IMG/VR virus record: IMGVR_UViG_3300034104_006814
Span: 1 to 64,000 of that record
DNA length: 64,000 nt
Reading direction: 5' to 3' (one strand)
From: a virus
In this document: piece after piece, positions 40,949 to 49,696 of the stretch
Layout: every line of letters starts with the position of its first letter
Numbering within the stretch: position 1 is the stretch's first letter
The notes under the pieces: generated by a model
Seen by the model: only the letters and a program-made list of their open reading frames with translations
Told to the model about the DNA's origin: nothing
Database searches by the model: none
Translations under genes and position numbers: made by a program

Positions 40949-41737
40949 ATGTTAAAGAGGCCGAAAACATGTATAACATCAACTTGCTTTGAATTATCTG
41001 AAGAATCAAATAGATATGTTCAGTGTGCTAAAAATTTAATATCTAGTAATTTAAAATATACAGATTTTGATATTTTATTATTAACAAATAAAAAAGAAGA
41101 TTTTAATGATGTAAACCACGCCAGAGTTAAAATTATAAACTATTTTGATTTTTTTAACGAACCTATCGTTTCTGGAAAAAGATTTAACATGCATTTAAAG
41201 AGATATCCTTTGAAGCTATGCATTAATTATGGTTATGATATAATATATTATAATGATTGTGATTGTTTTATAGACGGTTGGGATGACTATAGTTTTCAAA
41301 ATAAAATAAAGGAAGATTTTGATGTTTTTTTTGTTTCGCATTCTGACCCGCAATTAGGAGGTCTCAGAAGACAATACAAACACTTTCAAGAAATCATAGA
41401 TACTGAATTGTGTGGACTTTATACTGAAGACATGGATTTGGCTCCTAATCCAGCCGAAACTAGAGTTATTTTTAAAAATAATGAAAAGCTTTCTTCTTTT
41501 TTATTATTTTGGGATAAAATTTCAAACAATAATAAAGACTATTTTACATATCATGATGGGGTATACTTGGGTACATCTGCAATATATGCTAAAATGAAAA
41601 TGAGTTCCATTGTCAGAAATGACGCCTTTTCTAAGCATTGTTTTATACATCATGCCGATGGTATTTTAGATTGTTTTGGCATAAGAGCCAATTTAAATGA
41701 AATTAAAAAAGAAAAAATAAATCAAATAGAAGAATAA
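40949..41737 (+). CDS. GT-A type glycosyltransferase
   Basis: 262 residues. CITSTCFELSEESNRYVQCA start, YDIIYYNDCDCFIDGW (DxD-like metal site) and FFVSHSDPQLGGLRRQYKHF followed later by YFTYHDGVYLGTSAIYAKM, like phage and bacterial GT-A enzymes acting on surface sugars. First of five glycosyltransferase genes in a row. Confidence 0.65.
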   Translation: MLKRPKTCITSTCFELSEESNRYVQCAKNLISSNLKYTDFDILLLTNKKEDFNDVNHARVKIINYFDFFNEPIVSGKRFNMHLKRYPLKLCINYGYDIIYYNDCDCFIDGWDDYSFQNKIKEDFDVFFVSHSDPQLGGLRRQYKHFQEIIDTELCGLYTEDMDLAPNPAETRVIFKNNEKLSSFLLFWDKISNNNKDYFTYHDGVYLGTSAIYAKMKMSSIVRNDAFSKHCFIHHADGILDCFGIRANLNEIKKEKINQIEE

Positions 41738-41753
41738 ATTTATTATATCAAAA

Positions 41754-43001
41754 ATGAAGAATTCAAAAATATTTATACAAATAGCTTCTTATAGAGATCC
41801 TCAGTTGCTTCCTACAATAAGAGACTGTATTAAAAATGCAAAGCATCCAGAAAATTTAGTTTTTGCAATTTGTTGGCAAAGAGATGAAACAGAATCGCTA
41901 GAAGAATTTGCCAATGATGAAAGATTTAGAATTATAGACGTTCCTCACATGGAAAGTCGTGGAGCTTGTTGGGCAAGAAATAAAATTCAACAGCTTTATA
42001 AGAGCGAAAAATATACATTGCAATTAGATTCTCATCATAGATTTATAAAAAACTGGGATGAAGAATTAATTAGCATGTTAGAAAATTTAAGAAAAAAGGG
42101 CCATAAAAAACCCCTTTTAACAAGTTATATTCCTAGCTTTGATCCAGATAATGATCCAGAAAAAAGAGTTCAAGCGCCTTGGAAAATGGATTTTGATAGA
42201 TTCATTCCTCAAGGTGCAGTTTTCTTTTTGCCATCAACAATAGAAAACTGGCAACAATTAACAGAACCAATCCCAGCCAGATTTTATTCGGCACATTTTT
42301 GTTTTACGGTTGGCAGATTTGCAAGAGAGGTTCAACATGACCCAGAATATTATTTTCATGGCGAAGAAATAAGCATAGCTGTTAGGGCATATACTCACGG
42401 ATACGACTTATTTCATCCCCATAAAGTTATAGCTTGGCATGAATATACCAGAAAAGGCAGAACTAAACATTGGGATGATGTTAAAGACTGGGGAGATTTG
42501 AATGCAAAATGCCACAAAAAAAATAGAATACTTTTTGGAATGGATGGCGAAAATCCAAAATCAATTGATTTTGGAAAATATGGATTTGGCACAAAAAGAT
42601 CTTTAGAAGATTATGAAAGATATGCTGGAATTTCTTTTTCAAAAAGAGCCGTTCAAAAATATACAAAAGACAATCATATTGCGCCAAATCCAGTTATAGA
42701 AAATAAAGAAGAATATGAAAAATCTTTTTTAAGTATTTTTAAGCATTGCATTGATATAGGATATCATCAAGTTCCAGAAAAAGATTACGATTTTTGGGCT
42801 GTTATTTTTAAAGATGAAGACGATAAAGATTTATATAGAAAAGATGCCGTACCAGATGAAATAACAATGATGAAAAACGATCCAGATAAATATTGCAAAC
42901 TTTGGAGAGAATTTCATACAGAAAAACCTCCTAAAAAATGGATTGTTTGGCCTCATAGTCTATCAAAAGGATGGTGTGATATGATTCAAGGCGTTCTTTA
43001 A
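41754..43001 (+). CDS. GlcNAc-transferase family glycosyltransferase (GT60-like)
   Basis: 415 residues. IFIQIASYRDPQLLPTIRDC, SRGACWARNKIQQLY, LQLDSHHRFIKNWDEELI (DSHHRF metal site) and FFLPSTIENW...FSAHFCFT match the Skp1-type UDP-GlcNAc hydroxyproline transferase (GT60) family. FHGEEISIAVRAYTHGYDLF completes the catalytic domain; residues from about 300 form an extra C-terminal region. Acceptor unknown. Confidence 0.85.
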   Translation: MKNSKIFIQIASYRDPQLLPTIRDCIKNAKHPENLVFAICWQRDETESLEEFANDERFRIIDVPHMESRGACWARNKIQQLYKSEKYTLQLDSHHRFIKNWDEELISMLENLRKKGHKKPLLTSYIPSFDPDNDPEKRVQAPWKMDFDRFIPQGAVFFLPSTIENWQQLTEPIPARFYSAHFCFTVGRFAREVQHDPEYYFHGEEISIAVRAYTHGYDLFHPHKVIAWHEYTRKGRTKHWDDVKDWGDLNAKCHKKNRILFGMDGENPKSIDFGKYGFGTKRSLEDYERYAGISFSKRAVQKYTKDNHIAPNPVIENKEEYEKSFLSIFKHCIDIGYHQVPEKDYDFWAVIFKDEDDKDLYRKDAVPDEITMMKNDPDKYCKLWREFHTEKPPKKWIVWPHSLSKGWCDMIQGVL

Positions 43002-43034
43002 TTTATCGTAATATTTTTAGATTTTTAATAATTA

Positions 43035-43934
43035 ATGAATATACAATTTGTAACAGCAATATATTCAAATTTATACGGAACTAAATTTGGAGGAAGACAA
43101 TCAAGATATTGGCATTATAGATATAGCCTACTATCTTTATTAAAAATGACAAAAGCAGATTTCTTGTGCTATACATGCGAAGAAGAAATAGAAGATCTTG
43201 AAAATTTTTTTTACAAAGATAATTTAATTTTACCAGAAAGATTAAAATTTAAAACTTTTGATCTGAGCAGTGGTCCACATCAAGATTTAATAGAAAAATA
43301 TAAAGATTTTGAAGATGTCAAAACTTCAATGAGATGCTCAGAATTGCAATATTTAAAATTTTATTGGCTTTCGCTTTCATTGCAAGATGATTACGATTAT
43401 ATCTATTGGATTGACGCTGGATTGTCTCACGCTGGATTGTTTCCAATTAAACATTTATCAATGCAGCAGAAAAAAAATGAATCTCTAGGGTATGATTTAA
43501 GAGATTATTTTGAATGCCATTTATTTAATAATAATTTATTAGATTCAATAATTAACTTTACTGAAGATAAAATATTTGCTATAAATGGAGAAATCATCGA
43601 GCGCCGCGCCCCAGAAAAATTTTTTATAAAAGAAATTGATTCTAAACATGTTATCGGTGGAATTTTTGGTGGAAAAAAATTACTAATTAAAAAATTAGTA
43701 GAGGCATTTGATTATTATGTTAGAGAAATAATTAATGATGCTCAATATTTATGTTTGGAGGAGCAAGTTTTAACGGTAATTGTCAATCAAAATAGAAATT
43801 TATTTAATACAAAAAATTTTACTCTTTGGTGGCATGAAGATTCTGCAATTGCTGGTTTTACGGATAATCCCGAAATTATGAAGAATCATAAATCTTTTTA
43901 TAAAATTATAGAAGAACTTTTAGATATAAAATGA
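43035..43934 (+). CDS. HtrL/YibB-like (WlaTC) glycosyltransferase candidate
   Basis: 299 residues. IQFVTAIYSNLYGTKFGG, YLKFYWLSLSLQDDYDYIYW + IDAGLSHAGLFP, and HVIGGIFGGKKLLIKKL fit the HtrL/YibB family (V-T-A, W-I-D-xG, G-G-xF-G-G). Family members sit in lipopolysaccharide and capsule gene clusters. The same fold recurs in the N-terminal half of the gene at 45535. Confidence 0.6.
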   Translation: MNIQFVTAIYSNLYGTKFGGRQSRYWHYRYSLLSLLKMTKADFLCYTCEEEIEDLENFFYKDNLILPERLKFKTFDLSSGPHQDLIEKYKDFEDVKTSMRCSELQYLKFYWLSLSLQDDYDYIYWIDAGLSHAGLFPIKHLSMQQKKNESLGYDLRDYFECHLFNNNLLDSIINFTEDKIFAINGEIIERRAPEKFFIKEIDSKHVIGGIFGGKKLLIKKLVEAFDYYVREIINDAQYLCLEEQVLTVIVNQNRNLFNTKNFTLWWHEDSAIAGFTDNPEIMKNHKSFYKIIEELLDIK

Positions 43935-45526
43935 AAACTATTATAATTCATAATCCTTGCAACGAGCACACAAGATATTATAGAAATTATAATTTATTTT
44001 GGGATGCTTTGACAGACCGCTTAAAAGAAAATTATAATGTAATAGAAAATCGAAATTTTCAATTTGCAAATGTGGGCGCATCTACCATTTTTCTTAAAAA
44101 AGGTCTAAATCGAGAAGAGGGCTTAAAAATTCTTGAATGCGAATATATAATTGAATTTGAAGAAACTGGAGATTTTTATGTTTTATCCGTATCAGATTCT
44201 TTGACTTCAACTATTTTAAATGAGAGGTCCAATCCTTTTTTAAAAAAGGTGCTGGTGTCACAATTTAATAAAAAAGAATTGGAACATCATGTGGGTAAAA
44301 ATATTGATAAATATGAACCTTGGATATACTTTCAATCTCAAGTGTATGACCTTGAAACCATCTATAATAAAAGATTATCTATTGTAAATTTTATTAATAA
44401 AATGTATTTTCGAGGCACTTCCTTGGAAGATAGAAGTATATTATCTCATATTAATCCAGAATATCTAGAAGGAGTAAGGTGCATTGGTGGACAAGAAGCT
44501 TATTTTGAAGATTTAATTAAATATAAGATAGGTTTGTCTGTTGGAGGAAGAGCCGAAATTTGCTACAGAGATATAGAATACATGGCAATTGGAATTCCAT
44601 TTATTAGATTTAATTATTTAAATGAATTAAATCCTAAATTAATACCAAATTATCATTATATAGCAGTTGAAAGGCCAAATGATTTAAATCTTGATAGGCT
44701 GGGCGGTCCAGAACATGCAAAAATTATTCAAGATAGATTTCTACAAGTAAAAGATGATGAAGAATTTTTAAATTTCATTTCTAAAAATGCGAGAGATTAT
44801 TATGAAAAATATTTATCTTTAAATTCTTCAATTGATCATACATTAAATTTATTAAATTTTCAGGAAAAAAATAACGATATGAACGAAGATAAAAATACAG
44901 ACGAATACTATGAAGACATAAAAAGAGGACTATTTAGCTACAATGGAATTGGAATAATGCAAAATCCCAAAATTTCAGTTCCTTTTTTAGAACTTTTTTC
45001 ACAAAAAAAACCCAGTCAGATTTTAGAAATTGGAACTGCATATGGAGGATTAACTATTTTTCTAAGAGACTTATTAGATAATCTAAATTTAAAAGATACA
45101 ATTATTCGCACCCATGATTTGCATTCAAATAATTGCATACTTTCTCATAAAAACTCTTCAAAAATAGAGATGGTAACAGAAAATCTTTTTGGTTCAAATT
45201 ATACGAAATTAGTTGAAGAAGAAAAAGAAAAGTTAATTAATTTTATTAGAAAGCCTGGCGTTACTATTGTTTTATGCGATGGAGGAAGCAAAAAGAATGA
45301 ATTTAATCTATTATCAGAATTTTTGAAAGAGGGCGATATAATTATGGCTCACGATTACGCGCCATCACTAGAATTTTCTATGGAGAAAATGCAGAATAAA
45401 ATTTGGAATTGGCATGAAATTTTGGATGCTGACATAGAAGAGTCGTGTAAAAAATTTAATTTAACGCCTTTCTTGCAAGAAGAATTTTTAAATGTAGCTT
45501 GGGTTTGTAGACAAAAAAGTAATTAA
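43931..45526 (+). CDS. glycosyltransferase fused to SAM methyltransferase/CmcI-like domain
   Basis: 531 residues in two domains. Residues 1-310: a GT-B-like region (SVGGRAEICYRDIEYMAIGI + PFIRFNYL). Residues 350-531: SQILEIGTAYGGLTIFLRDL (SAM motif I), TIIRTHDLHS, GVTIVLCDGGSKKNEFNLL and GDIIMAHDYAPS, resembling the CmcI/rhamnosyl O-methyltransferase family. It may add and methylate a sugar. Overlaps the previous gene by 4 nt. Confidence 0.7.
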   Translation: MKTIIIHNPCNEHTRYYRNYNLFWDALTDRLKENYNVIENRNFQFANVGASTIFLKKGLNREEGLKILECEYIIEFEETGDFYVLSVSDSLTSTILNERSNPFLKKVLVSQFNKKELEHHVGKNIDKYEPWIYFQSQVYDLETIYNKRLSIVNFINKMYFRGTSLEDRSILSHINPEYLEGVRCIGGQEAYFEDLIKYKIGLSVGGRAEICYRDIEYMAIGIPFIRFNYLNELNPKLIPNYHYIAVERPNDLNLDRLGGPEHAKIIQDRFLQVKDDEEFLNFISKNARDYYEKYLSLNSSIDHTLNLLNFQEKNNDMNEDKNTDEYYEDIKRGLFSYNGIGIMQNPKISVPFLELFSQKKPSQILEIGTAYGGLTIFLRDLLDNLNLKDTIIRTHDLHSNNCILSHKNSSKIEMVTENLFGSNYTKLVEEEKEKLINFIRKPGVTIVLCDGGSKKNEFNLLSEFLKEGDIIMAHDYAPSLEFSMEKMQNKIWNWHEILDADIEESCKKFNLTPFLQEEFLNVAWVCRQKSN

Positions 45527-45534
45527 ATCTTTTT

Positions 45535-47349
45535 ATGGAATCGTTAAATCAATTTTCCGAAAATAAAAAATATATTCAAAATGAAATATATAATAGTGTT
45601 GAAAAAATTTTAACTAAAGAATCCATAAATAAAAATGTTTGCGACGAAATTTACAAATCAATAGAAAAAATTTTAAATAAAGAAAATGTTGTTAATGAAA
45701 CAAATTTAACAGTAGTTACTGGAATTTGGGATTTAAAAAGAGATCAGGCTGGAGAAGGATTTAAAAGGCCATTTTCTCATTATATTGATAATTTTAAAAA
45801 GTTGCTAAAAACAGATGTGAATATGTTAATTCATATTGAAAAAAAATATGAACATATAGTATGGGAAAACAGAAGCCCTCATAATACAAAAGTAGTCCTA
45901 AAAGAAGTTGATTATTTTCGAAATAATTTTGATTTTTACGATCAAATTCAAAAAATTAGAAATGATGAAAGTTGGGTTAATTCTGCAGAGTGGCTAAAAA
46001 ATAGCACGCAAGCAACATTGGAATTATATAATCCAATGGTTATGTCTAAATTTTTTATGCTGCATGACGCAACATGCTTTAATTATTTCAATACCGATTA
46101 CTTTTTATGGATTGATGGAGGTTTGACCAATACGGTTCACGAAGGATATTTCACTCATGATAAAGTTTTAAATAAAATAACAAAATATTTAAAATCTTTA
46201 TTTTTCTTATCATTTCCATATGTTGGAAATGATGAAATTCATGGATTTAGTAGAGAGGGAATGAATAAATTTTGCAATAAAAAATACGTTGATTATGTTT
46301 GTAGAGGAGGTTTGTTTGGAGGTCATAAAGATTTTATTAAAAAACATAATTCAACTTACTATGAAATTTTAAGATCATCTCTTTCAGAAGAATTTATGGG
46401 CACAGAAGAAAGTATATTAACTATACTTTCTCATAAACACCCGAGAGATTGCTCCAGATATATTTTGGATGAAAATGGATTGGTTGGAAAATTCTTTGAA
46501 GCATTAAAAAATGATGAAGTAGAAAAAGATTTAATTTTTGAAAAAGAAAAAAAAGTTTCTTTATATGTTTTAACTTATAATTCTCCAGATCAATTTGAAA
46601 CATTGATTGAAAGCTACTTGAAACATAAAAATTTTGTAACAAAAACAGATAATTACTTAATAGATAACAGTAAAGATTTAAGCACTACAGAAAAATATTT
46701 GGAACTATGTAAAAAATATAATTTTCAACATATTAAAAAAGATAATATTGGAATATGTGGCGGCAGACAATTTGCAGCTGAACATTTTGAATCCTCAGAT
46801 TCTGATTTTTATATCTTTTTGGAGGATGATATGAATTTAATGCCTCCAAATAATTCAGTTTGCAAAAGTGGCTTTTTAAGATATACAGAAAATCTTTTTG
46901 AAAAATGTCTTGAAATAATGACGAAAGAGAAGTATGATTTTCTAAAACTTAGTTTTTCTGAATTTTATGGAACCAATAACATCCAATGGGCTTGGTATAA
47001 CGTACCTCAAGATATTAGAGACAAATTTTTTGAGAAGAAGCAGTTGCCACATTTAGGATTAGATCCAGACGCCCCGCACTTAACATTTAAAAATATTAAA
47101 GTTTATAAAAATTTAGCTTATGCAGATGGAGATGTTTATTATTGCAATTGGCCACATTTTATTTCAAAAGATGGAAATAAAAAAATTTTTTTAGATACAA
47201 AGTGGGCACGCCCATTTGAACAAACATGGATGTCTCATGCATTTCAACTCACAAAAGAAAATAAAATAAATTCAGCAGTCCTACTATTATCTCCAATAGA
47301 TCACGAAAGATTCGATCATTATTCAGCAGAAGAAAGGAAAGAAAGTTAA
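45535..47349 (+). CDS. bifunctional glycosyltransferase: HtrL/YibB-like + GT2
   Basis: 604 residues. After about 55 charged residues with two copies of a NxxNEIYxSxEKILxKE-like helix, an HtrL-like domain follows (TVVTGIWDLKRDQAGEGF, TDYFLWIDGGLTNTVHEGYF, CRGGLFGGHKDFIKKH). From about residue 338 comes a GT2 domain: VSLYVLTYNSPDQFETLIES, DNIGICGGRQFAAEHF and YIFLEDDMNLMPP (acidic metal site). Last gene of the glycosylation cassette; joined to the next by TAATATG. Confidence 0.75.
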   Translation: MESLNQFSENKKYIQNEIYNSVEKILTKESINKNVCDEIYKSIEKILNKENVVNETNLTVVTGIWDLKRDQAGEGFKRPFSHYIDNFKKLLKTDVNMLIHIEKKYEHIVWENRSPHNTKVVLKEVDYFRNNFDFYDQIQKIRNDESWVNSAEWLKNSTQATLELYNPMVMSKFFMLHDATCFNYFNTDYFLWIDGGLTNTVHEGYFTHDKVLNKITKYLKSLFFLSFPYVGNDEIHGFSREGMNKFCNKKYVDYVCRGGLFGGHKDFIKKHNSTYYEILRSSLSEEFMGTEESILTILSHKHPRDCSRYILDENGLVGKFFEALKNDEVEKDLIFEKEKKVSLYVLTYNSPDQFETLIESYLKHKNFVTKTDNYLIDNSKDLSTTEKYLELCKKYNFQHIKKDNIGICGGRQFAAEHFESSDSDFYIFLEDDMNLMPPNNSVCKSGFLRYTENLFEKCLEIMTKEKYDFLKLSFSEFYGTNNIQWAWYNVPQDIRDKFFEKKQLPHLGLDPDAPHLTFKNIKVYKNLAYADGDVYYCNWPHFISKDGNKKIFLDTKWARPFEQTWMSHAFQLTKENKINSAVLLLSPIDHERFDHYSAEERKES

Positions 47350-47350
47350 T

Positions 47351-47530
47351 ATGAAACAAAATACAGTGCCATTTGAATTGGATTTAAACGAATTCCCCAA
47401 AGATCTTCTCATAGAATTTATTATTTACGCTCATGAAAAAGACTTGACATTCAATCAAGCTTTAGTTAAATTGCTTGAGGATTTTCTATCTCTAGAAAAT
47501 AAAAATCAATCAGAACTACCATTACAGTGA
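47351..47530 (+). CDS. small acidic hypothetical protein
   Basis: 59 residues (MKQNTVPFELDLNEFPKDLL), helical and acidic. TAATATG start; GTGA overlap with the next gene. Confidence 0.55.
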   Translation: MKQNTVPFELDLNEFPKDLLIEFIIYAHEKDLTFNQALVKLLEDFLSLENKNQSELPLQ

Positions 47531-47781
47531 AAAAAATATTTCTACTTGTCGCAGTATTAATAACGTCAGTAACAATCTATATGAATGCAGAATCTCCATT
47601 AAAATGTGAAGTTTGCAACAACGGAATTTTAAAGAAAACAAATAAAACGGCAATTTTTGAACTTTCCGATAATGTTTTAAAACCCAGATTAGATGCAGAA
47701 TTTTTAAAGTGCGATCATTGTCAATCTTTTGTACCAACAAAAAATTATAATGCTTATTTTTCAATTCCCGCTCCTAAATAA
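47527..47781 (+). CDS. exported zinc-ribbon-like protein
   Basis: 84 residues with a GTG start that overlaps the previous stop (GTGA). Signal peptide MKKIFLLVAVLITSVTIYMN, then CEVCNNG and CDHCQSF, two CxxC pairs that likely bind one metal. Role unknown; a similar exported Cys protein follows. Confidence 0.6.
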   Translation: MKKIFLLVAVLITSVTIYMNAESPLKCEVCNNGILKKTNKTAIFELSDNVLKPRLDAEFLKCDHCQSFVPTKNYNAYFSIPAPK

Positions 47782-47803
47782 CTAAAACTTAACAAAAATC
47801 AAA

Positions 47804-47841
47804 AACACGCACTTGACATAAGTTCTTGTGCGTGTTATTTT
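47804..47841 (+). promoter_or_regulatory. promoter embedded in an inverted repeat / terminator-like hairpin
   Basis: TTGACA (47813-47818), 17-bp spacer, TATTTT (47836-47841), 8 nt before ATG 47850. The promoter sits inside the inverted repeat AACACGCAC (47804-47812) / GTGCGTGTT (47828-47836), followed by ATTTTTT. The same bases can act as an intrinsic terminator for upstream transcripts and a promoter for downstream ones; the repeat may also be an operator. Confidence 0.75.
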
Positions 47842-47849
47842 TTGGCACT

Positions 47850-48137
47850 ATGAAAAAAATCCTCCTTGTTTTAACTCCTCTCGTGTTGCTCGGCATGAAG
47901 TTTGAACAGACCGAAGAAATTAAACCAGCAAAAGAAGAGTTTAAAATAAAAGAAATTGTTTACCCTTCGGCGCAATGCGCAGCAGCTATAAGCAATAATC
48001 AAATTCAGGTAAGCGGCGATGACGTGGCTCCTTATGCTCACTGCAACACTTGCGGTTACGGAGCATTTCTAGGAGATGAAGGCAATGAAAAATGCACATA
48101 CTGTGGAGTCAAAAAAAACTACGCTTCCAGAAAATAG
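47850..48137 (+). CDS. exported protein with zinc-ribbon-like end
   Basis: 95 residues from ATG 47850, not the GTG at 47826, which lies inside the promoter. Signal peptide (MKKILLVLTPLVLLGMKFEQ), then CNTCGYGAFLG and CTYCGVKK, a four-Cys ribbon. Its last 35 nt overlap the first gene of paralogue array 1. Confidence 0.65.
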   Translation: MKKILLVLTPLVLLGMKFEQTEEIKPAKEEFKIKEIVYPSAQCAAAISNNQIQVSGDDVAPYAHCNTCGYGAFLGDEGNEKCTYCGVKKNYASRK

Positions 48138-48351
48138 CGTAAAGATCCAAGATATATTATATTGGAACGCATTCACTCAACTTTTCGAAGAGCACGAAGA
48201 ATCTTCGTGGTATGATCTAAGTTACCAAGAATTAGATGTAATGTGGCTTGGTTTAAAAGAAATATCTTTCGAATCCGACTCTGGCCACAGAGTTTTTGAA
48301 GTAATTGATAAAAAAAAATATCTCTGGGCTAAATTGAAATATGGAATCTAA
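48103..48351 (+). CDS. array-1 paralogue 1 (KYGI family)
   Basis: 82 residues from a GTG start chosen because it yields MESKK, like paralogue 2. Ends in FEVIDKKKYLWAKLKYGI, the family signature. The next gene's ATG is formed inside the TAT-GGA codons of this Tyr-Gly. Unknown function; see the family finding. Confidence 0.65.
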   Translation: MESKKTTLPENSVKIQDILYWNAFTQLFEEHEESSWYDLSYQELDVMWLGLKEISFESDSGHRVFEVIDKKKYLWAKLKYGI

Positions 48352-48637
48352 AAAACAATTTCCTCTTCTAAAAATAGAAAGAGAAAAATATTGGGATATA
48401 GTTTATTCTTGCCTAAGCAAAAAGACAAAAGAATCCTACGAAGATTTTGGCGATTGGTTTGAAAGCGATAATTCTGTTTTATTTAGTCATTTAGTAGATT
48501 ACAGAATGGGTCTTCGAATTTGTAGAGAAGAAGAAGATGGAGACTTTTACGGAGATGAAGATTATCACCATGTATTTTATTTCAATATAATTGATCAGAA
48601 AAAGTGTTTGTGGGCTAGACTAAAATATGGAATATAA
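48341..48637 (+). CDS. array-1 paralogue 2 (KYGI family)
   Basis: 98 residues (MESKKQFPLLKIEREKYWDI). Acidic middle (REEEDGDFYGDEDYHH) and a C-terminal FNIIDQKKCLWARLKYGI. Overlaps the previous and next genes by 11 nt at the Tyr-Gly codons. Confidence 0.7.
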   Translation: MESKKQFPLLKIEREKYWDIVYSCLSKKTKESYEDFGDWFESDNSVLFSHLVDYRMGLRICREEEDGDFYGDEDYHHVFYFNIIDQKKCLWARLKYGI

Positions 48638-48866
48638 AATTAAATCTTCCACATTTTGGACAAATATAAAAAATGTATACAATCATAGTGACGACTGGCA
48701 TCTTGCTGAGAAAAAAATTCAAAAAATTACTCAAAAAGAATTGGGTCTAAAATTTATAGAAACTTTTTATTCGGACGAGCTAGATCGCCCTTATGACTCT
48801 ATATTTCTTTTTGAGGTTGTAGATCAAAATAAATTTCTCTGGGCTAAATTAAAATATGGAATATAA
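48627..48866 (+). CDS. array-1 paralogue 3 (KYGI family)
   Basis: 79 residues (MEYKIKSSTFWTNIKNVYNH), C-terminal FEVVDQNKFLWAKLKYGI. 11-nt overlaps on both sides. Confidence 0.7.
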   Translation: MEYKIKSSTFWTNIKNVYNHSDDWHLAEKKIQKITQKELGLKFIETFYSDELDRPYDSIFLFEVVDQNKFLWAKLKYGI

Positions 48867-49092
48867 ATCTACTTCATTTGGAGTAACTGTTGACCATGAT
48901 TTAAGTTTGGACGAAATTGAAAATGTTCATCGTTTTTGGAGAGAATATAGAGAACAAGATTTTTTTCTTTATATGACTTGGAATGAATTTAAAGATTTAA
49001 TCGGTTTAAGTCACATGCATGACAGGCTTCCAAGATGGAAGATTGAAAACAAAGAAAAATGGATTTGGGCAAAACTTAAACATGGAATTTGA
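48856..49092 (+). CDS. array-1 paralogue 4 (KYGI family)
   Basis: 78 residues. A middle motif MTWNEFKDLIGLS resembles EWSSLSKLMISLG of array 2. C-terminal WKIENKEKWIWAKLKHGI, a diverged signature. 11-nt overlaps on both sides. Confidence 0.7.
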   Translation: MEYKSTSFGVTVDHDLSLDEIENVHRFWREYREQDFFLYMTWNEFKDLIGLSHMHDRLPRWKIENKEKWIWAKLKHGI

Positions 49093-49282
49093 TCAAATTA
49101 ATATTTATTGTAAAACTTACGACGACCTTTGTTTTAAACTTGGCCAAGAATTAGATATTTCTTTTGAAGAAATAGATTATAAATTTGGTTTGGTTTTTGT
49201 AAAAACATTGGGAGAAATTTATACTTTTGAAGTTAGAGATAAGGGTAAATATTTAATGGCAAAATTGAAATACGATATTTAA
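49082..49282 (+). CDS. array-1 paralogue 5 (KYGI family)
   Basis: 66 residues from ATG 49082, chosen over the in-frame ATG at 49019 because it repeats the 11-nt overlap pattern. C-terminal FEVRDKGKYLMAKLKYDI. Shortest of array 1. TAATATG to the next gene. Confidence 0.65.
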   Translation: MEFDQINIYCKTYDDLCFKLGQELDISFEEIDYKFGLVFVKTLGEIYTFEVRDKGKYLMAKLKYDI

Positions 49283-49283
49283 T

Positions 49284-49643
49284 ATGGGATTAGATTCATT
49301 TTTAAAATATGTTGATATAAAAGACGCAATTGACGATTTTACTGTCGCACAAGACAGTAGAATGAATGAATTTAGATATTGGAGAAAACATCATCCTTTA
49401 CATAATTGGATGCGAAGACTTTTTGTAAGAAAGGGCGGAGATTTATCAGTTAATCAATTCAATTGTGATAATGTTAGAGTAACAATTCAAGATTTAGAAT
49501 CATTAAAAAATGATATGGACTGGCATGATGAATATGGAGATGATTACGACCATCGGTATAATGATCTAGCATTTGCAGATGAGGCAATTTTTTTTCTCAA
49601 AAAAAATCCAGATAAAACTTTCTATTTTTATAGTTGGTATTAA
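49284..49643 (+). CDS. conserved phage hypothetical (MGLD...YWRK...HNW family)
   Basis: 119 residues beginning MGLDSFLKYVD, with FRYWRKHHPLHNWMRRLF and later an acidic segment and FFLKKNPDKTFYFYSWY. This MGLDxxL/YWRKxxxxHNW pattern is widespread in phages and is of unknown function. Confidence 0.75.
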   Translation: MGLDSFLKYVDIKDAIDDFTVAQDSRMNEFRYWRKHHPLHNWMRRLFVRKGGDLSVNQFNCDNVRVTIQDLESLKNDMDWHDEYGDDYDHRYNDLAFADEAIFFLKKNPDKTFYFYSWY

Positions 49644-49659
49644 TTTTTCAACAAACCTC

Positions 49660-49687
49660 TTGATTTGTCAAAATTTTCACCTATAGT
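49660..49687 (+). promoter_or_regulatory. sigma70-type promoter
   Basis: TTGATT (49660-49665), 16-bp spacer, TATAGT (49682-49687), 9 nt before ATG 49697. Confidence 0.65.
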
Positions 49688-49696
49688 GGCCTCACC

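Noticed and set aside
40870-41753. Transposon-like direct repeat AATAAATTTAT(C/T)ATATCAAAAAT at 40870 and 41735
   Set aside because: It frames one glycosyltransferase gene, but there is no transposase and no inverted ends; more likely a trace of local gene duplication.
47826-47849. GTG start for the exported ribbon protein
   Set aside because: It lies between the -35 and -10 boxes; ATG 47850 begins a clean signal peptide.
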